Assembly (NCBI RefSeq): GCF_009758015.1
Contig: NZ_WSEL01000003.1
Span: 992,001 to 1,056,000 of the forward strand
DNA: 64,000 nucleotides
Direction of reading: 5' to 3'
Origin: Ramlibacter pinisoli
GTDB lineage: Bacteria > Pseudomonadota > Gammaproteobacteria > Burkholderiales > Burkholderiaceae_C
Part shown: in pieces, positions 26,050 to 36,495 of the stretch
Layout: each line of letters starts with the position of its first letter
Position numbering within the stretch: the stretch's first letter is position 1
Position numbers and translations under genes: made by a program
The notes under the pieces: model-generated
What the model saw: only the letters and a program-made list of their open reading frames with translations
What the model was told of the DNA's origin: nothing
Database searches by the model: none

Positions 26050-26838
26050 ATGGATCTGGGACTCGCGGGACGGCACGTCCTCATCACCGGCGGCAGCAAG
26101 GGCATCGGCCTGGCCTGTGCACGCCAGTTCGCCGCCGAGGGCGCGCACGTCACTCTGGTGGCGCGCGGGCAGGCCGGGCTCGACGCAGCACTGGCCGTCC
26201 TGCCGGCGGCACAGCCGGCGCACCGCGCCTACGCGACCGACGTGCGCGACGCCGACGCGGTCGCCCGGCTGGTGGACCGGGTGTACGCCGAGGCCGGACC
26301 GGTCGACGTGCTGGTCAACTGCGCCGGCGCCGCGCGCCGCACGCCCTTCGACGAGCTCACGCCGCAGGCCTGGCACGACGCCATGCAGGCCAAGTTCTTC
26401 GCCTACGTGCACGTCATCGATCCGGTCATCAAGCGCATGGGCCAGGCCGGCCGCGGCGCGGTCGTCAACGTCATCGGCGCCGGCGGCAAGATGGCCTCGT
26501 CCATCCACCTGGCAGGCGGCTCGGCCAATGCGGCGCTGATGCTGGCCAGCGCCGGGCTGGCCGCGGCCTACGGGCCGCGCGGGGTGCGGGTGAACGCCGT
26601 CAACCCCGGCCTGACGCTGACCGAGCGGCTGGCCGAAGGGCTGGCGGCGGACGCGCGCCAGGCCGATGCCTCGCCCGCCGACGTGCTGGCGCAGCACACG
26701 GCGCGCATCCCGCTGCGGCGCCTGGCCGATCCGCAGGAGATCGCCAATGCCGTGGTGTTCCTGGCCTCCGACAAGGCCTCCTACATCACCGGGGCCATCG
26801 TGGCCATGGACGGCGGCGTGACGCCCATGGTGGTCTGA
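26050..26838 (+). CDS. Short-chain dehydrogenase/reductase-like protein lacking YxxxK
   Basis: A 262-residue SDR fold with cofactor motif TGGSKGIG (13-20), NxAG-type VNCAGA (about 90) and a C-terminal YITGAIVAMDGGV. The catalytic YxxxK is missing: the aligned positions read G156-G-S-A-N160, and the serine strand reads NVIGAGG. The cofactor can still bind by sequence, but classical proton transfer cannot occur as usual. The ribosome site AGGAGG is ideal. A CTACGCTAGCG patch lies 45 bp upstream. Substrate unknown. Confidence 0.85.
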   Translation: MDLGLAGRHVLITGGSKGIGLACARQFAAEGAHVTLVARGQAGLDAALAVLPAAQPAHRAYATDVRDADAVARLVDRVYAEAGPVDVLVNCAGAARRTPFDELTPQAWHDAMQAKFFAYVHVIDPVIKRMGQAGRGAVVNVIGAGGKMASSIHLAGGSANAALMLASAGLAAAYGPRGVRVNAVNPGLTLTERLAEGLAADARQADASPADVLAQHTARIPLRRLADPQEIANAVVFLASDKASYITGAIVAMDGGVTPMVV

Positions 26839-27224
26839 GTCCTGCTGGACAAGACCCCACGGCTGAGGCGAGTCAGCGAATGATCAGCAACGCAGCACCA
26901 CAGTCGGCGCCATGCACCACGTGATCCCCTCCGCCCACCTCCTGCCTGCCGATGGGCCAGCCCGGGCCCGGGCGATCATCCACCTGCTGCTCGGCCGCGC
27001 CGGGCCGGCCCTGGTGCCCCAACCCTGTGGCCAGGTGCAGGCCGGGCTGCTACGGGTGGGCGGCGTGACGCTGCGCGTCGGCGGCGCCGCGGGCCGCGGT
27101 CCGGGGGCGTAGCCCCAGCGGGCGGCCGGCCGGCGGCTGCCGATGGGTGTTCACCCCATCTGCAGCCGGTGCGGCCCTGAAGGACAATCGCGCCCGCCCG
27201 GGGCCGCCCCGGGAAGGAGTCCCC
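26839..27224. other. 386-bp gap without a convincing gene
   Basis: An open frame of 66 residues (26912-27112, plus strand) starts MHHVIPSAHLLPADG but has no ribosome site and ends in Gly/Arg-rich low complexity, so I do not call it. Near the right end GACAAT at about 27183 is a plausible -10 box for the receptor gene that follows. Confidence 0.5.
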
Positions 27225-28193
27225 ATGCAACGACGACAGCTCGTGCGTGCCGCCGGCGCCGCGCTGGCCCTGCCGGCCCTCGCCCGGGCCCAGGCCTACC
27301 CCTCGCGGCCCATCCGCTACATCGTGCCGGTGCCGGCCGGCGGCGGCAACGACATGATCGCGCGCGTGGTCACCGAGCGCTGGTCGCGGCTGCTGGGCCA
27401 GCCGTTCGTGGTCGACAACCAGGGCGGCGGCAGCGGCGTGGTGGCCTGCCAGACCACGGCGCGCGCGGCGCCCGACGGCTACACGCTGCTGCAGGCCTAC
27501 GTGGCGACGCACGGCACCAACCCGGCCACCCGCCGCGTGCCCTACGACCCGGTCAAGGACTTCACCCCGATCGGCATGGTCGGCGCCTCGCCCAACGTAC
27601 TGGTGGTCCATGCCGGCGTGCCGGCCCGCTCGCTGCAGGAGTTCATCGACCTCGCCCGGCGCAGCGGCGGCAAGCTCAGCTACGGCTCGGCCGGGCTGGG
27701 CACGCTCACCCACCTGACCATGGAGCTGTTCAAGCACGACACCGGCACCTCGCTGCTGCACGTGCCCTACCGCGGAGCCGCGCCGGCCATCGCCGACGTG
27801 CTGTCGGGCCAGACGCAGGCCATGTTCCCGAGCGTGGCGACAGCGCTGCCCCACGTGCGCTCGGGCAAGCTGCGCGCCCTGGCGGTCACCGGCAAGCGGC
27901 GCAGCGGGCAGCTGCCGGACGTGCCCACCATGGAAGAGGCCGGCTTCAAGGGCTTCGACGCCGTCCAGTGGTACTGCACCTTGGGACCGGCCGGCATGCC
28001 GCGCGAGATCGTCCAGCGCCTGCACGCCACCCAGGTGGCGGTGCTGGGCGCGCCCGACCTGGCCGACAAGCTGGCCAGCGAGGCGGTCGACCCCTGGCCG
28101 ATGTCGCCCGAGCAGCTCGGCGATCACATCCGGTCGGAGGTCGCGCGCTGGACCGCGCTGGCCAGCGCCCGCAACATCAAGCTGGAGGAGTGA
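27225..28193 (+). CDS. Bug-family tripartite tricarboxylate receptor (orphan)
   Basis: A 322-residue periplasmic receptor. A twin-arginine-like leader (QRRQLVRAAGAALALPALA) precedes YPSRPIRYIVPVPAGGGNDM and FVVDNQGGGSGVVACQTTARA, which are the Bug signatures around the ligand carboxylate. It is the third Bug gene in the window and also lacks TctAB neighbours. GGAAGGAG lies just upstream of the ATG. Confidence 0.92.
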   Translation: MQRRQLVRAAGAALALPALARAQAYPSRPIRYIVPVPAGGGNDMIARVVTERWSRLLGQPFVVDNQGGGSGVVACQTTARAAPDGYTLLQAYVATHGTNPATRRVPYDPVKDFTPIGMVGASPNVLVVHAGVPARSLQEFIDLARRSGGKLSYGSAGLGTLTHLTMELFKHDTGTSLLHVPYRGAAPAIADVLSGQTQAMFPSVATALPHVRSGKLRALAVTGKRRSGQLPDVPTMEEAGFKGFDAVQWYCTLGPAGMPREIVQRLHATQVAVLGAPDLADKLASEAVDPWPMSPEQLGDHIRSEVARWTALASARNIKLEE

Positions 28194-28236
28194 GGCCCGG
28201 GCGCCCGGCGGGCCCACGGCCCCTGGCCGAGCCGGC

Positions 28237-29823
28237 TCAGCGCGTCCGCAATGCCTGCTCGGCCACCTGGTCGCGCTGGCGCTGCTCGGCCTGCAGGCGC
28301 ACGCAGACCGGATGGCCGCGGAACTCGGCCGTCGTGCACTGCGCCACCTTGCAGATCTCGCGCGTGAGGGCCAGCTGGTGCACGCGGCAGCCCTGCTCGG
28401 GGCCGGCCGCCGCCGGACGCGCCAGCTGAGCGGTGTGCACCGGCGCCGGCTCCGGGCGCGCCTTGGCGTGGCGCTCGGCGGCAGGTCGGGGGACCGGTGC
28501 GCGGCGTTCCGCCGGGGCCTCGCGCGTCGCGACAGGGGCCGCCGGCTGCGTCCGCGTGTCCTGCCGTTCCGCCACCAGCGGCGCAGGAACTGCCGCCTCG
28601 GCTGCGGGCGACGCGCGCGGACCGAAGGGCACATCAGGTGATGGCAACGGCGCCGCTGCCACGGTGGTGACCGGCCCGGCGGCCGGCGCGGCGGCGATCG
28701 TCTCGACGGCGGCGGGCTCGACGGCATGTGCGATCGGCCGGGCCGGCGCGACCGTGGCCTCGGCGCTCGACGCAGCCGGGGCCAGCTCGCCGACCAGCAC
28801 CAGCGTCGCCGTCGCGAACACGCCGAGCAGGCAGGCGGTGGCCACGGCCACCTGGGTGCGCAGCCGGCGCGGTGGCCGCACCGATGGCACGGTGGACACG
28901 CGCTGCACGACCACTGGCCGCACGGCAGGCGCCAGTTCTGCGGGCGGCAGGTCTGCGGGCGCCGGTTCTGCAAGCGCCGGGGCAGCTGGCGCCGGGGCAG
29001 CTGGCGCCGTGGCAGCCAGCGTGGCTTCGGCAGGCACCGGTTCCATTGGCGCCGCGCCCCGGACGGGATGCGGCGGCCGGTCGGGGCGCGACCACAGCGG
29101 CGGCTCGAACGCCTCCCGCAGGGCGGCCCAGAGTGCCCCGGCATCCTGGAACCGGGCCCCGGGATCGGCCGCCAGCGCCCTGGCAAAGACAGCGTCGACG
29201 GACGGCGGCAGATCGGGGCGCAGGCGCCGCGGCGGGATCGCTGCGCCTGCGCCGTCGCGCGACGGCGGCACGCCGACGAGCAACCGGTAGGCAATGGCGG
29301 CGGCCGACTCCACGTCGGCGCGGCTGTCCACCTGGGCGCATTCGCGCGCCAGGTGCACCACCCCGAAGCCGGACAGCTTCACGCGGCCGGTGCGCGTGAC
29401 CAGCACGTGCTCGGGATCGATCCCGCCGTGCACCACCCCCTGGCCATGCGCCAGTTCCAGCGCCGACAGCAGTTGCGCGACCAGGGCCAGCGCCTGCAGG
29501 GCCGGCACCCGGCCCACGCGGGCCAGGTACTGCGCCAGGTTCTCGCCGTCGACGAATTCGGTGGCCACGTAGCCCTGCTGGTCGGCCCAGTCGCAGTCGT
29601 ACACCGCCACGATGTTGGGATGCTGCAGGCCGGCGGCCGCCTGCATCGCGGCGTGGAACTGCGCCTGCGCAGCGGCGTCCGGCCGCGGCGCCAGGGTCCG
29701 CAAGGCCACGCGGCGCTGCAGCCGCGGATCGAATGCCTCCCAGGCGGCCCCGTTCGCGTCGTGGCGCAATTCGCGCAACAGGTCGTAGGGACCCAATGGC
29801 CCGTCGGCACGCGTGGCGCTCAT
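28237..29823 (-). CDS. Membrane-anchored Ser/Thr pseudokinase
   Basis: A 528-residue protein: kinase-like domain (about 10-245), Pro/Ala-rich linker, one membrane helix (about 324-347), a second Ala/Pro-rich stretch and a Cys-containing C-terminal segment ([20 protein letters not shown]). The fold is recognisable ([26 protein letters not shown]), but every catalytic residue is changed: VAIK Lys is Arg42 (VALR), the helix-C Glu is Ala59, HRD reads H132-G-G134, and DFG reads G152-F-G. It should lack phosphotransfer and may bind ligand or partners. Start at 29823 (MSATRADG); a longer frame would overlap the divergent selO. GTCCTACAGC lies 157 bp upstream. Confidence 0.85.
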   Translation of the reverse strand: MSATRADGPLGPYDLLRELRHDANGAAWEAFDPRLQRRVALRTLAPRPDAAAQAQFHAAMQAAAGLQHPNIVAVYDCDWADQQGYVATEFVDGENLAQYLARVGRVPALQALALVAQLLSALELAHGQGVVHGGIDPEHVLVTRTGRVKLSGFGVVHLARECAQVDSRADVESAAAIAYRLLVGVPPSRDGAGAAIPPRRLRPDLPPSVDAVFARALAADPGARFQDAGALWAALREAFEPPLWSRPDRPPHPVRGAAPMEPVPAEATLAATAPAAPAPAAPALAEPAPADLPPAELAPAVRPVVVQRVSTVPSVRPPRRLRTQVAVATACLLGVFATATLVLVGELAPAASSAEATVAPARPIAHAVEPAAVETIAAAPAAGPVTTVAAAPLPSPDVPFGPRASPAAEAAVPAPLVAERQDTRTQPAAPVATREAPAERRAPVPRPAAERHAKARPEPAPVHTAQLARPAAAGPEQGCRVHQLALTREICKVAQCTTAEFRGHPVCVRLQAEQRQRDQVAEQALRTR

Positions 29824-29979
29824 CGCTGCATGCTCCGCCGTCGCCGGCGCGCCGGCCGCGCGCCTGGCCTGGGTTGCCGCCGATCCACCACCTGGGTCAC
29901 TGCCATCATCGAGTCCCGCCTGTCGCGCCTGCAACGCCCATTGCGTCGCTCCGCATGTTCCGATCTCCCATTCGCGCCG

Positions 29980-29989
29980 GCTGTAGGAC
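29980..29989 (-). promoter_or_regulatory. GTCCTACAGC motif facing the pseudokinase gene
   Basis: An exact copy of the recurrent 10-bp motif on the minus strand, 157 bp before the pseudokinase ATG, in the 248-bp divergent gap shared with selO. No TAnAnT box is visible at the spacing seen elsewhere. Confidence 0.4.
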
Positions 29990-30059
29990 AGACGAGGCAC
30001 CGCACGTGCGACTCGACAGGGCTCTCGGGGGGCCGCCGGCACATTCCCGAACAAGTTGT

Positions 30060-30065
30060 CAAACT
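30060..30065 (+). promoter_or_regulatory. CAAACT -10-like box six bases before the selO ATG
   Basis: CAAACT, then CACGCG, then ATG at 30072. No ribosome site is visible, so a leaderless transcript is possible. Confidence 0.3.
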
Positions 30066-30071
30066 CACGCG

Positions 30072-31589
30072 ATGTCGTCCGCCACTGCGCCCCTCTTCCG
30101 CTTCGACAACAGTTACGCCCGCGACCTGCCCGGCTTCTACGTGCCCTGGAAACCGGCCGAGGTGCCGGCACCGCGCCTCCTGTTCCTCAACCGCGACCTC
30201 GCTGGTGAGCTGGGCCTGGACGCGCAAGCCCTGCAGGGCGAGGAAGGCGCCGCCATCTTCGCCGGCAACACCGTGCCCGAGGGCGCGCACCCGCTGGCCC
30301 AGGCCTATGCCGGCCACCAGTTCGGCGGCTTCTCGCCCCAGCTGGGCGATGGCCGGGCACTGCTGCTGGGCGAGACCTTCGACCGCGAGGGCCGGCGGCG
30401 CGACATCGCGTTCAAAGGCTCGGGCCGCACGCCGTTCTCGCGCGGCGGCGACGGCAAGGCGGCGGTCGGGCCCATGCTGCGCGAGGTCCTGATCGGGGAA
30501 GCCATGCACGCCCTGGGCATTCCCACCACCCGCGCCCTGGCGGTGGCGGCCACCGGCGAGCCGGTCTTCCGCGAGCAGCCCCTGCCGGGCGCGGTGCTGG
30601 CGCGCGTGGCCGCCAGCCACCTGCGGGTGGGCACGTTCCAGTTCTACGCCGCCCGCGACGAACGCGACAAGCTGCGCCAGCTGGCCGAGTACGCCATCGC
30701 CCGCCACGACCCCGACCTGGCCGGCCGGCCCGGCCGCTACTTCGACCTGCTGGAGCGCGTGACCGGCCGCCAGGCGGCGCTCATTGCCCAGTGGATGAAC
30801 GTCGGCTTCATCCACGGCGTGATGAACACCGACAACATGACGATCTCGGGCGAGACCATCGACTACGGCCCCTGCGCGTTCATGGAGGCCTACGACCCGC
30901 GGGCGGTCTTCAGCTCGATCGACAGCGGCGGCCGCTATGCCTACGGCAACCAGCCCATGATCGCGCAGTGGAACCTGGCCCGCTTCGCCGAGGCCTTGCT
31001 CACGCTGCTGGCCGACGGCGACGACGAGCCGGCGCTGCAGCGGGCCGTGGCCCGCGCGACCGAGATCCTCTCGGCGTTCCCCGTCCTGTACCAGGCCGCG
31101 CTGCTGCGCGGCCAGCGCGCCAAGCTGGGACTGGCCGAGGCCGCGGCCGGCGCCGACGCCGCCGACACCGCGCTGGCCAACGACTGGCTCGCCCTGCTGC
31201 ACGCGCACGGTGTCGACTTCACCCTAGGCTGGCGGCGGCTGGCCGACGCGGCGGCCGGCGACGCGTCCGCCCTGCAGGCGCTGTTCCCGCAGCCCGCCGC
31301 GGCGCAGGACTGGCTGGCCCGCTGGCAGGCTCGTTGCGCCGAAGACAGCGCCGTCCAGCCCGGGCAGCGTGCCGAGGGCATGCGGCGCGTGAACCCGTGG
31401 ATCATCCCGCGCAACCAGCGGGTGGAAGAAGCGCTGACGGCCGCGTCAACACAGGACGACCTGGTGCCGTTCGAGCGCCTGCTGGCCGCGCTGCGCGATC
31501 CGTATGCAGAGCGGCCGGAGCACGCCTTCTACGCCGAGCCGGCACCGGCGGCGGTGACGGCCTGCTACCAGACCTTCTGCGGCACCTGA
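30072..31589 (+). CDS. selO: Protein adenylyltransferase SelO
   Basis: A 505-residue SelO (YdiU), a pseudokinase-fold enzyme that transfers AMP to Ser, Thr or Tyr of redox proteins. Motifs include [18 protein letters not shown], the flipped-nucleotide site [19 protein letters not shown], the metal-site run [13 protein letters not shown] and DYGPCAFM. The C-terminus carries two Cys (CYQTFC), the position of selenocysteine in eukaryotic SelO. It is divergent from a membrane pseudokinase, so two atypical kinase-fold proteins share one control region. Confidence 0.95.
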   Translation: MSSATAPLFRFDNSYARDLPGFYVPWKPAEVPAPRLLFLNRDLAGELGLDAQALQGEEGAAIFAGNTVPEGAHPLAQAYAGHQFGGFSPQLGDGRALLLGETFDREGRRRDIAFKGSGRTPFSRGGDGKAAVGPMLREVLIGEAMHALGIPTTRALAVAATGEPVFREQPLPGAVLARVAASHLRVGTFQFYAARDERDKLRQLAEYAIARHDPDLAGRPGRYFDLLERVTGRQAALIAQWMNVGFIHGVMNTDNMTISGETIDYGPCAFMEAYDPRAVFSSIDSGGRYAYGNQPMIAQWNLARFAEALLTLLADGDDEPALQRAVARATEILSAFPVLYQAALLRGQRAKLGLAEAAAGADAADTALANDWLALLHAHGVDFTLGWRRLADAAAGDASALQALFPQPAAAQDWLARWQARCAEDSAVQPGQRAEGMRRVNPWIIPRNQRVEEALTAASTQDDLVPFERLLAALRDPYAERPEHAFYAEPAPAAVTACYQTFCGT

Positions 31590-31600
31590 GGCCCCGACCT

Positions 31601-31802
31601 CGTCATGCGGGTTCGAGCCCGTCCCAGTCGCTCGTCATTGCGGGCTCGACCCGCAATCCATCTCCTGAACCTCAACGGCCCGGCGCGCTGAAAACGCCCC
31701 GGGCCGAGGACACACCTGGAGATGGATGCCGGGTCAAGCCCGGCATGACGCGGTCGGGGGTCGAGCCCGGCATGACGTGGTCGGCGGGGACTCGCAATGA
31801 CG
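31601..31802. repeat. Dispersed inverted-pair repeat, locus B
   Basis: After selO, several copies of the same hairpins as at 14.8 kb: CATTGCGGGCTCGACCCGCA facing GATGCCGGGTCAAGCCCGGC, with a partial extra copy on each side. It occupies most of the 344-bp gap before the next small gene. A CTCCTACAGC motif (31848-31857) lies beyond it, 77 bp before that gene. Confidence 0.8.
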
Positions 31803-31933
31803 AGGCGCAGGGCGCGCCCCGGCTGCGGACAGCGCAGCGTGCGTGCACTCCTACAGCAAGCCGCCGCATCGACCGATGGGCCCGCGGCGCGGCGCGCCGC
31901 ACCATCCGGCCCCACAGCGCGAGGAGCCCGACC

Positions 31934-32104
31934 ATGCACGATCTCAACGATGCCAACCCGACGCCGCCGCCCGAGTCGCAGGCCCGGCTGCAGCAGAACG
32001 AGAAGGAGAGCCGGCTGCTCGATTCGCCGGCACGCACCAACGAGTCGACCATCCAGCCCGACAAGCCGAAGGAAGACCTCCTCGAGGGCTTCCACGGCGG
32101 CTGA
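31934..32104 (+). CDS. Small hydrophilic protein
   Basis: A 56-residue, charged and probably disordered protein (HDLNDANPTPPPESQAR, LLDSPARTNES, ending EDLLEGFHGG). GAGGAG lies seven bases before the ATG. It is preceded by a CTCCTACAGC motif, like other small hydrophilic genes in the 48-54 kb region, so a stress role is possible. No domain is recognised. Confidence 0.6.
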   Translation: MHDLNDANPTPPPESQARLQQNEKESRLLDSPARTNESTIQPDKPKEDLLEGFHGG

Positions 32105-32116
32105 GCCGTCCGCGCG

Positions 32117-32389
32117 TCAGCTGGTCTCGAGGCTGCGTTCCTTCGCCAGCGGCGGCGCCGCCTCGGGCGGGAGCTTGCGCAGCCACGACTGGGCGAAGTC
32201 GGCCTCGGTCCCCAGGGCGCCGTACTCGGTGACCAGCCCCTCGCCGTGGCAGCGCCAGATGCGCCCGTGTTCGCTGTGCTCGCCGCGCAGCTGGCCCACG
32301 GTCACCTGCTTGCCGATGTTCGGCCCCTGGTTCCCCAAGGCGCCGGCGATGACTTCGCAGCGGTCGCCGGTCTTGATCGGTTCATTCAT
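32117..32389 (-). CDS. Hypothetical small beta-rich protein
   Basis: A 90-residue soluble protein with a likely small beta-barrel: IKTGDRCEVIAGALGNQGPN, GKQVTVGQLRG, then HGRIWRCHGEGLVTEYG and SWLRKLPPEA. The pattern of short strands with GD and GP turns recalls KOW/SH3-like barrels, but the match is too weak for a domain call. It converges on the small gene at 31934 with a 12-bp gap. Confidence 0.6.
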   Translation of the reverse strand: MNEPIKTGDRCEVIAGALGNQGPNIGKQVTVGQLRGEHSEHGRIWRCHGEGLVTEYGALGTEADFAQSWLRKLPPEAAPPLAKERSLETS

Positions 32390-32467
32390 CGCATTCGGGC
32401 CTCGTGCATGGGGACTCCACTGTGCCAGTTCGCATGCGGTCCAGTTTCGGAGCCGCCGGCGCCCGGC

Positions 32468-32722
32468 TCAGTCGGGAACGAAGCGCGCCTGGAAGGTGGC
32501 GGCGTCGCGCTCCAGCTCGAAGGTCACCAGCTGGCCGTTCTTGCCGTCGGCCAGGCGGTGGGCGGCGAACAGGCTCCAGCGGCCCTGCGGGCCGTAGCTG
32601 GGCGGATCGACGAGCGCGTAGGGATGGGGCACGAACACCTCGTGCTGGAACACCTCGCGGTGGCGGTTGCGCGGCGACGGGAACAGCTTGTAGATGCCGG
32701 TGTTGATGGTGGCTTCGGGCAT
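32468..32722 (-). CDS. Small conserved-type protein in the formaldehyde operon
   Basis: An 84-residue soluble protein: TINTGIYKLFPSPRNRHREV, FVPHPYALVDPPSYGPQG, then RFVPD at the end. It starts 7 bp after the fghA stop, so it is the last gene of the kef-frmA-fghA operon. I do not recognise the family. Position suggests a part in formaldehyde or glutathione metabolism. Confidence 0.65.
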   Translation of the reverse strand: MPEATINTGIYKLFPSPRNRHREVFQHEVFVPHPYALVDPPSYGPQGRWSLFAAHRLADGKNGQLVTFELERDAATFQARFVPD

Positions 32723-32729
32723 GGTGGCC

Positions 32730-33578
32730 TCAACCCGCCAGGGCGGCGGCATGGTGCGCGAGGTGGTCGCCGATCACCGACGCGATGAAGAAGTAGCCGT
32801 GGTCGTAGCCCGCGTGGCGGCGCAGCGTGAGCGGCTGCCCGGCGGCGGCGCAGGCCTGCTCCAGCCGCTCGGGCTGCAGCTGGGATGCCAGGAACGGGTC
32901 GTCCAGCCCCTGGTCGACCAGCAGCGGACCGGGGGCACGGGCGCCGCCGGCGAGCAGCTGCACCGCGTCGTGGCCGGCCCAGGCCGACGCGTCCTCGCCC
33001 AGGTAGCCGGCAAAGGCCTTGCGGCCCCACGGCACCTCGGCCGGGGCGCAGATCGGGGCCAGCGCCGACACCGAGCGGAAGACGCCCGGGTGCCGCAGCG
33101 CCAGCGTCAGGGCGCCGTAGCCGCCCATGGAGTGCCCCAGCACGCCGGCGACGTCGGTGCGCAGCGGGAACGCCGCCGCCAGCACCTGCGGCAGCTCGTC
33201 GAGCAGCCAGCTCTCCATGCGCCAGTGGCGCGCGTACGGCTCGCGGGTGGCGTCGAGGTAGAAGCCGGCGCCGGTGCCGAAGTCCCAGTCGGCGTCGGCC
33301 CCGGCGACGCCGGTGTCGCGCGGGCTGGTGTCGGGCGTGACCAGTGCGAGCCCGTGGCGCGCGGCATGCTGCTGCGCGCCCGCCTTGATGGCGAAGGTCT
33401 GTTCGCTGCACGTGAGGCCGGCCAGGCAATAGAGCACGGGCACCGGGCCGGCCTGGGCCTGCGGCGGCAGGTAGACGCCGAACCGCATCGGCAGGCCCAC
33501 CGCCCGCGAGTCGTGCGCATGGAAGCCCTGGACGCCGCCAAAGCAGCCATGCGCCTCCAGCGTGGTGACCGGCGCCAT
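32730..33578 (-). CDS. fghA: S-formylglutathione hydrolase
   Basis: A 282-residue esterase D-type enzyme that releases formate and glutathione, the second step of glutathione-dependent formaldehyde oxidation. The alpha/beta hydrolase nucleophile lies in GHSMGGYGAL (Ser150), the oxyanion region is YCLAGLTCSEQTF, and the catalytic His is in GYDHGYFFIAS. The length matches the family (about 280). Its ATG begins 1 base after the frmA stop codon. Confidence 0.95.
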   Translation of the reverse strand: MAPVTTLEAHGCFGGVQGFHAHDSRAVGLPMRFGVYLPPQAQAGPVPVLYCLAGLTCSEQTFAIKAGAQQHAARHGLALVTPDTSPRDTGVAGADADWDFGTGAGFYLDATREPYARHWRMESWLLDELPQVLAAAFPLRTDVAGVLGHSMGGYGALTLALRHPGVFRSVSALAPICAPAEVPWGRKAFAGYLGEDASAWAGHDAVQLLAGGARAPGPLLVDQGLDDPFLASQLQPERLEQACAAAGQPLTLRRHAGYDHGYFFIASVIGDHLAHHAAALAG

Positions 33579-33579
33579 C

Positions 33580-34682
<1,103 letters not shown>

Positions 34683-34686
<4 letters not shown>

Positions 34687-36428
34687 GGGGTTCCTTTCTG
34701 GGTAACGGGCTCGGTCGGCATGCTGCCACGGTTGCTGCTGTCGGCTTCGTCGAAGCGCTCCAGCACATGGCGCGCGATGGCCAGCGCCAGCTCGCGCTCG
34801 CCCAGGAAGACCTTGCCGCCCATCTCGGCCTCCAGCAGGCGCGCCTCGGCCTGGTTGTGGCTGCGCACCACGATCTCGATCCCGGGGTTGAGCTGGCGCG
34901 CCGTGTCGGCCATGCGGCGCACGTTCAACGTGTCCGGCGTCGCGATGACCAGCAGGCGCGCCCGCGCCACGTGGGCCTGGATCAGCACCGCCGGATCGGC
35001 CGCATCGCCCGCCACGGCCGCCACGCCGCTGGCGCGCAGCTGCTCCACCAGCTCGCGGTTCTCCTCGGCCACCACGTACGGCACGCCTGCGTGGCCCAAC
35101 GCCTGGCCGATCTCGCGCCCCACCCGGCCGTAGCCCACCAGCACCACCTGGCGCGCCAGGAAGCGCTCCTCGGTGGACAGGGGCAGTTCGGCCAGCGGGT
35201 CCTCGCGCTCGTTGAGCCGGCGTGCCAGTGCGGAGCGGGCCAGCAGCCAGCGCTGGGCCGGCGCGACGGCGCGGAACACGAAGGGGTTGAGCGCGATCGA
35301 CAGGATGGCGCCGGCCACCACCAGGCTCTGCGCCTCGGGCGGCAGCAGCTGCAGCGACGCGCCCAGGCTGACCAGGATGAACGAGAACTCGCCGATCTGC
35401 GCCAGGCTGGCCGACACCGTCAGCGCCGTGTTCAGCGGGTAGCGCAGCAGCAGCACGACCAGGGCCGCCGCCACCGACTTGCCCACCACGATCACGGCGG
35501 TGACGGCCAGCACGCGCAGCGGCTGCTCGATCAGCACCAGGGGGTCGAACAGCATGCCGACCGAGACGAAGAACAGCACCGCGAAGGCATCGCGCAGCGG
35601 CAGCGTCTCTTCCGCCGCGCGGTGGCTGAACTCCGATTCGCGCAGCACCATGCCGGCGAAGAACGCGCCGAGGGCGAACGAGACGCCGAACAGCTTGGTA
35701 GCGCCGAAGGCGATGCTGACCGCCGCGGCCACGACGCACAGCGTGAACAGCTCGCGCGAGCCGACCTTCTGCACCTGCCACAGCACCCAGGGGAACAGGC
35801 GGCGGCCCACCACCAGCATGAGCGCGACGAACGCCGCGACCTGCAGCAGCGTGGTGCCGATGGTGCGTGCCAGCGCGAAACCGCCCTGCCCGCCGTCCGG
35901 GCCCAGCGCGGTGGCCAGCGCCGGCAGCAGCACCAGCACCAGCACCATGGCCAGGTCCTCGACCACCAGCCAGCCCACCGCGGCGCGGCCGTTGAAGCTC
36001 TCCAGCAGGCCCAGGCCCTCGAGCGCCCGCAGCAGCACCACCGTGCTCGCGACCGACAGGGCGATGCCGAACACGATGGCGGACGGCAGCCCCCAGCCCC
36101 ACCAGCTCGCGAGCCCGGCGCCCAGGGCCGTGGCCGCGGCCATCTGCACGATCGCCCCCGGCACCGCCAGCTTGCGCACGGCCAGCAGGTCGTCGAGCGA
36201 GAAGTGCAGGCCGACGCCGAACATCAGCAGCATCACGCCGATCTCGGCCAGCTGGGCCGCCAGCGGGACGTCGGCGACGAAGCCCGGTGTGTGCGGGCCG
36301 ATGAGCACGCCGGCGACGAGGTAGCCGACCAGCGCGGGCAGCTTCAGCCGCGCGGCGACGAAGCCGAACAGCAGGGCCAGGCCCAGGGCTCCGGCGATGG
36401 TGGCGATGAGGGGCACGTGGTGGTCCAT
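34683..36428 (-). CDS. ybaL: Kef-type K+/H+ antiporter (YbaL/KefB family)
   Basis: A 581-residue protein with 12-13 membrane spans of a CPA2 antiporter ([50 protein letters not shown]) and a C-terminal RCK/TrkA-N domain from about 425 with the Rossmann motif [10 protein letters not shown]. The N-terminus closely resembles E. coli YbaL. Kef systems export K+ and acidify the cytoplasm when glutathione adducts form, which protects against electrophiles. Coupling to frmA by a 4-bp overlap suggests gating by the same formaldehyde-glutathione chemistry. Confidence 0.93.
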
Positions 36429-36483
36429 CTCTCGAATCTAACTGCCCGCGCGCCAAGGTCGGCGCGCGGCCGCGGCGTTCACC

Positions 36484-36489
36484 TACAGT
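36484..36489 (+). promoter_or_regulatory. TACAGT -10 box six bases before a DMT transporter ATG
   Basis: TACAGT, then GCCGGG, then ATG at 36496. No ribosome site fits, so the mRNA may be leaderless. Confidence 0.4.
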
Positions 36490-36495
36490 GCCGGG

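Noticed and set aside
26912..27112. A 66-residue open frame (MHHVIPSAHLL...)
   Set aside because: No ribosome site, low-complexity end, no recognisable family; left as a gap.
28237..30171. Pseudokinase extended to 644 residues
   Set aside because: The extension overlaps selO by 100 bp, is Arg-rich, and would leave no room for the divergent promoters.
31601..31625. GGTTCGAGCCC, resembling a tRNA T-loop
   Set aside because: It is part of the dispersed paired-hairpin repeat; no acceptor stem, anticodon arm or CCA can be placed around it.
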